Origin: Embleya sp040605455
Lineage (GTDB): Bacteria; Actinomycetota; Actinomycetes; Streptomycetales; Streptomycetaceae
NCBI RefSeq assembly: GCF_040605455.1
Contig: NZ_JBEXCV010000289.1
Coordinates: 1-5,340 of the forward strand
Direction: 5' to 3'
Length of the DNA: 5,340 bases
Shown here: positions 5,030 to 5,340 of the stretch, piece after piece
How the letters are laid out: every line of letters starts with the position of its first letter
How positions within the stretch are numbered: the stretch's first letter is position 1
Position numbers and translations under genes: made by a program
Notes under the pieces: model-generated
The model's input: the letters and a program-made list of their open reading frames with translations, nothing else
Database searches by the model: none
Told to the model about the DNA's origin: nothing

Positions 5030-5340
5030 ATGAGTTCGACCACCGAGACCTCGGCGCGACCGGACAGCGGGGAGATCGAACTGTCGATCGGCGGCATGAC
5101 CTGCGCCTCGTGCGCGATGCGCATCGAGAAGCGGCTCAACAAACTCGACGGCGTGACCGCGACGGTCAACTACGCCACCGAAAAGGCCAAGGTCACCTAC
5201 TCCGCCGACATCGCCCCGACCGACCTGGTCGCCCAGGTCGAAGCCGCGGGCTACACCGCCGAGCTTCCCGCCCCTCCCGAGACCGCCGGATCCGCCGGCG
5301 AACCGGCGCAGGGCGCGGACCCGGACGGGGGTCGGGTCCG
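5030..5340 (+). CDS. copA: Copper-exporting P1B-type ATPase CopA, N-terminus (3' end beyond window)
   Basis: ATG 5030 is preceded by AAGGAG (5018-5023) at 6-nt spacing, and the frame stays open to the right edge, 103 codons. Residues 15-85 form a heavy-metal-associated domain with GGMTCASC; Cu(I) ligands are C25 and C28. The sequence then continues through MRIEKRLNKLDGVTATVNYA and VEAAGYTAELP, as in bacterial CopA/CtpV-type pumps. Residues after about 85 are a Pro/Gly/Glu-rich linker that should lead to the membrane domain. The ATPase domains (CPC, DKTGT) lie outside the window, so the pump is inferred from this domain type, its family-like N-terminus and its position behind copZ and a CsoR-like operator. 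A multi-HMA protein of another kind is less likely. CopA transports Cu(I) out across the cytoplasmic membrane using ATP. Confidence 0.88.
   Translation, partial: MSSTTETSARPDSGEIELSIGGMTCASCAMRIEKRLNKLDGVTATVNYATEKAKVTYSADIAPTDLVAQVEAAGYTAELPAPPETAGSAGEPAQGADPDGGRV

Overview
The window is a stretch of high-GC actinobacterial DNA, most likely from Streptomyces or a related genus. Supporting signs are the strongly G/C-biased third codon positions, a Streptomyces-type secreted M28 aminopeptidase, AGGAGG-like ribosome binding sites and a CsoR-type copper regulon. The exact genus cannot be read from the sequence alone.

Layout. (1) Positions 1-1965 (+) hold the 3' part of a large secreted, multidomain zinc aminopeptidase. 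Its M28 catalytic domain closely resembles Streptomyces griseus aminopeptidase S. Two copies of an Ig-like domain flank it, and a beta-sandwich domain follows. The reading frame enters from the left edge, so the real start is outside. (2) A strong hairpin (1994-2033, extendable) ends this gene and probably also the convergent MarR-family regulator gene (2063-2530, -). (3) A divergent promoter region with a perfect 22-bp palindrome (2582-2603) separates the regulator from a DoxX-family membrane protein gene (2725-3291, +). This is the classic arrangement of a MarR repressor with its own divergent target. (4) Positions 3292-3574 contain no gene. They hold two hairpins (3304-3352 and a very strong one at 3398-3431), then a promoter with a built-in CsoR-like operator. 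(5) A copper-homeostasis cluster follows on the + strand: copZ (3575-3841), an exported histidine-motif protein of unassigned function (3919-4971), and the start of the copper P1B-ATPase gene copA (5030 to the right edge, incomplete).

The copper genes appear to work together. CopZ would carry Cu(I) in the cytosol, CopA would pump it out, and the exported protein probably handles copper or protects outside the membrane. There are two CsoR-like operators, ATACC-N7-GGTAT, one before copZ and one before copA. They are nearly identical but inverted relative to transcription. In both, the terminal TAT of the right half-site forms the first three bases of the -10 hexamer. The second operator lies inside the last codons of the exported-protein gene, whose TAA stop is part of a consensus TATAAT -10 box.

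The most notable item is the exported protein. It has an internal duplication in which the pattern H-x12-H-V-H-P occurs twice exactly 120 residues apart (H120/H133/H135 and H240/H253/H255), suggesting two equivalent metal sites. No RNA gene, CRISPR array or insertion sequence was recognised.
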